Source: Oscillospiraceae bacterium (lineage in GTDB: Bacteria; Bacillota_A; Clostridia; Oscillospirales; Oscillospiraceae). From it: a stretch of 6,300 nucleotides of DNA. Every line of letters starts with the position of its first letter. Within the stretch, counting starts at the first letter, position 1. Where the stretch lies: positions 1 through 6,300 of the forward strand of contig JAEDOJ010000094.1 in the NCBI GenBank assembly GCA_016302015.1. Direction: 5' to 3'. A model generated the notes under the pieces. It was given only the letters and a program-made list of their open reading frames with translations. It did not search any database and had not been told where the DNA came from. Below are positions 6,154-6,300 of this stretch, piece after piece. The position numbers were made by a program, and so were the translations under genes.

Positions 6154-6204
6154 CCACGGCTCCCTCTGATGAGGGAGCTGTCAGCGAAGCTGACTGAGGG
6201 AGAG
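6154..6204. repeat. REP-like palindromic element, left copy
   Basis: The first 18 bases equal the head of units 2 and 3, then the sequence departs. It contains an 8-bp stem GCTCCCTC/GAGGGAGC with a TGAT loop (6159-6178) and a second hairpin GTCAGC-GAA-GCTGAC (6180-6194), ending in TGAGGGAGAG. I recall this combination as a common dispersed intergenic element in Faecalibacterium-like genomes; that is memory, not a search result. Confidence 0.75.
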
Positions 6205-6256
6205 AAAAATCTAACGTTATGATTTAATTTTCTCCGAAAAACGGTGCGTTTCAGGT

Positions 6257-6300
6257 CTCTCCCTCCGTCAAAACCTTCGGTTTTGCCACCTCCCTCGTCA
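6257..6300. repeat. REP-like palindromic element, inverted right copy (runs to the window edge)
   Basis: Read on the minus strand, this starts TGACGAGGGAGGTG and ends GACGGAGGGAGAG, matching the left copy's TGATGAGGGAGCTG and GACTGAGGGAGAG. Between them is a different hairpin, CAAAACC-GAA-GGTTTTG (6269-6285), with the same C-GAA-G apex. The two copies face each other across a 52-bp AT-richer spacer (6205-6256) that holds no gene. The element may continue past the window end. Confidence 0.7.

Noticed and set aside
5857..6157. Overlapping minus-strand open frames with RGSPGTSEG-like repeats
   Set aside because: They are translations of the palindromic repeats and terminators, run into the rubrerythrin gene on the other strand, and have no ribosome binding site of note.
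6012..6300. CRISPR array
   Set aside because: The tandem units are repeats along their whole length with no unique spacers, and no cas gene is nearby.

Overview
The window looks like chromosomal DNA from a GC-rich, gut-type anaerobic Clostridia (Bacillota), most likely an Oscillospiraceae/Ruminococcaceae-like organism. This is inferred from strong AGGAGG ribosome binding sites, a rubrerythrin, a PepD-type dipeptidase, and intergenic palindromic GAGGGAG/CTCCCTC repeats of a kind I recall from that group. The species cannot be named from the sequence.

Layout: a diverged copy of a palindromic repeat (about 1-39) comes first. A small minus-strand gene of unknown function (67-579) follows; its product has the DPCY ... 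VDSGLAGFF ... GYGDGAYPV pattern. A divergent intergenic region (about 580-715) carries a strong dyad/terminator-like hairpin and the promoter of the next genes. Four plus-strand genes are then packed with gaps of -4, 16 and 13 nt: an OmpR/PhoP-type response regulator (716-1405), its membrane histidine kinase (1402-2820), a membrane-anchored HtrA-like protease/PDZ protein (2837-3895), and an aminoacyl-histidine dipeptidase PepD (3909-5324). A separate promoter drives rubrerythrin (5394-5930). Two nearly identical hairpin terminators in tandem follow it. The last 290 bases contain no gene: they hold three 47-48 bp palindromic repeat units and then two inverted REP-like elements facing each other across a 52 bp spacer.

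How the genes may work together: the kinase and regulator form a complete two-component pair. The third gene sits where CssRS- and WalRK-type loci often have an HtrA protease, but here the catalytic serine motif is missing and the second half of the protease barrel is shortened. The protein therefore looks like a pseudoprotease with an intact PDZ domain, perhaps a binding or sensing partner for envelope stress. PepD probably shares the transcript. Rubrerythrin is an independent oxidative-stress unit.

The most unusual items are the HtrA-like protein without its serine and the structured repeats at 6012-6300. Most of the rest is ordinary core genome, and no clearly new multi-gene system is visible.
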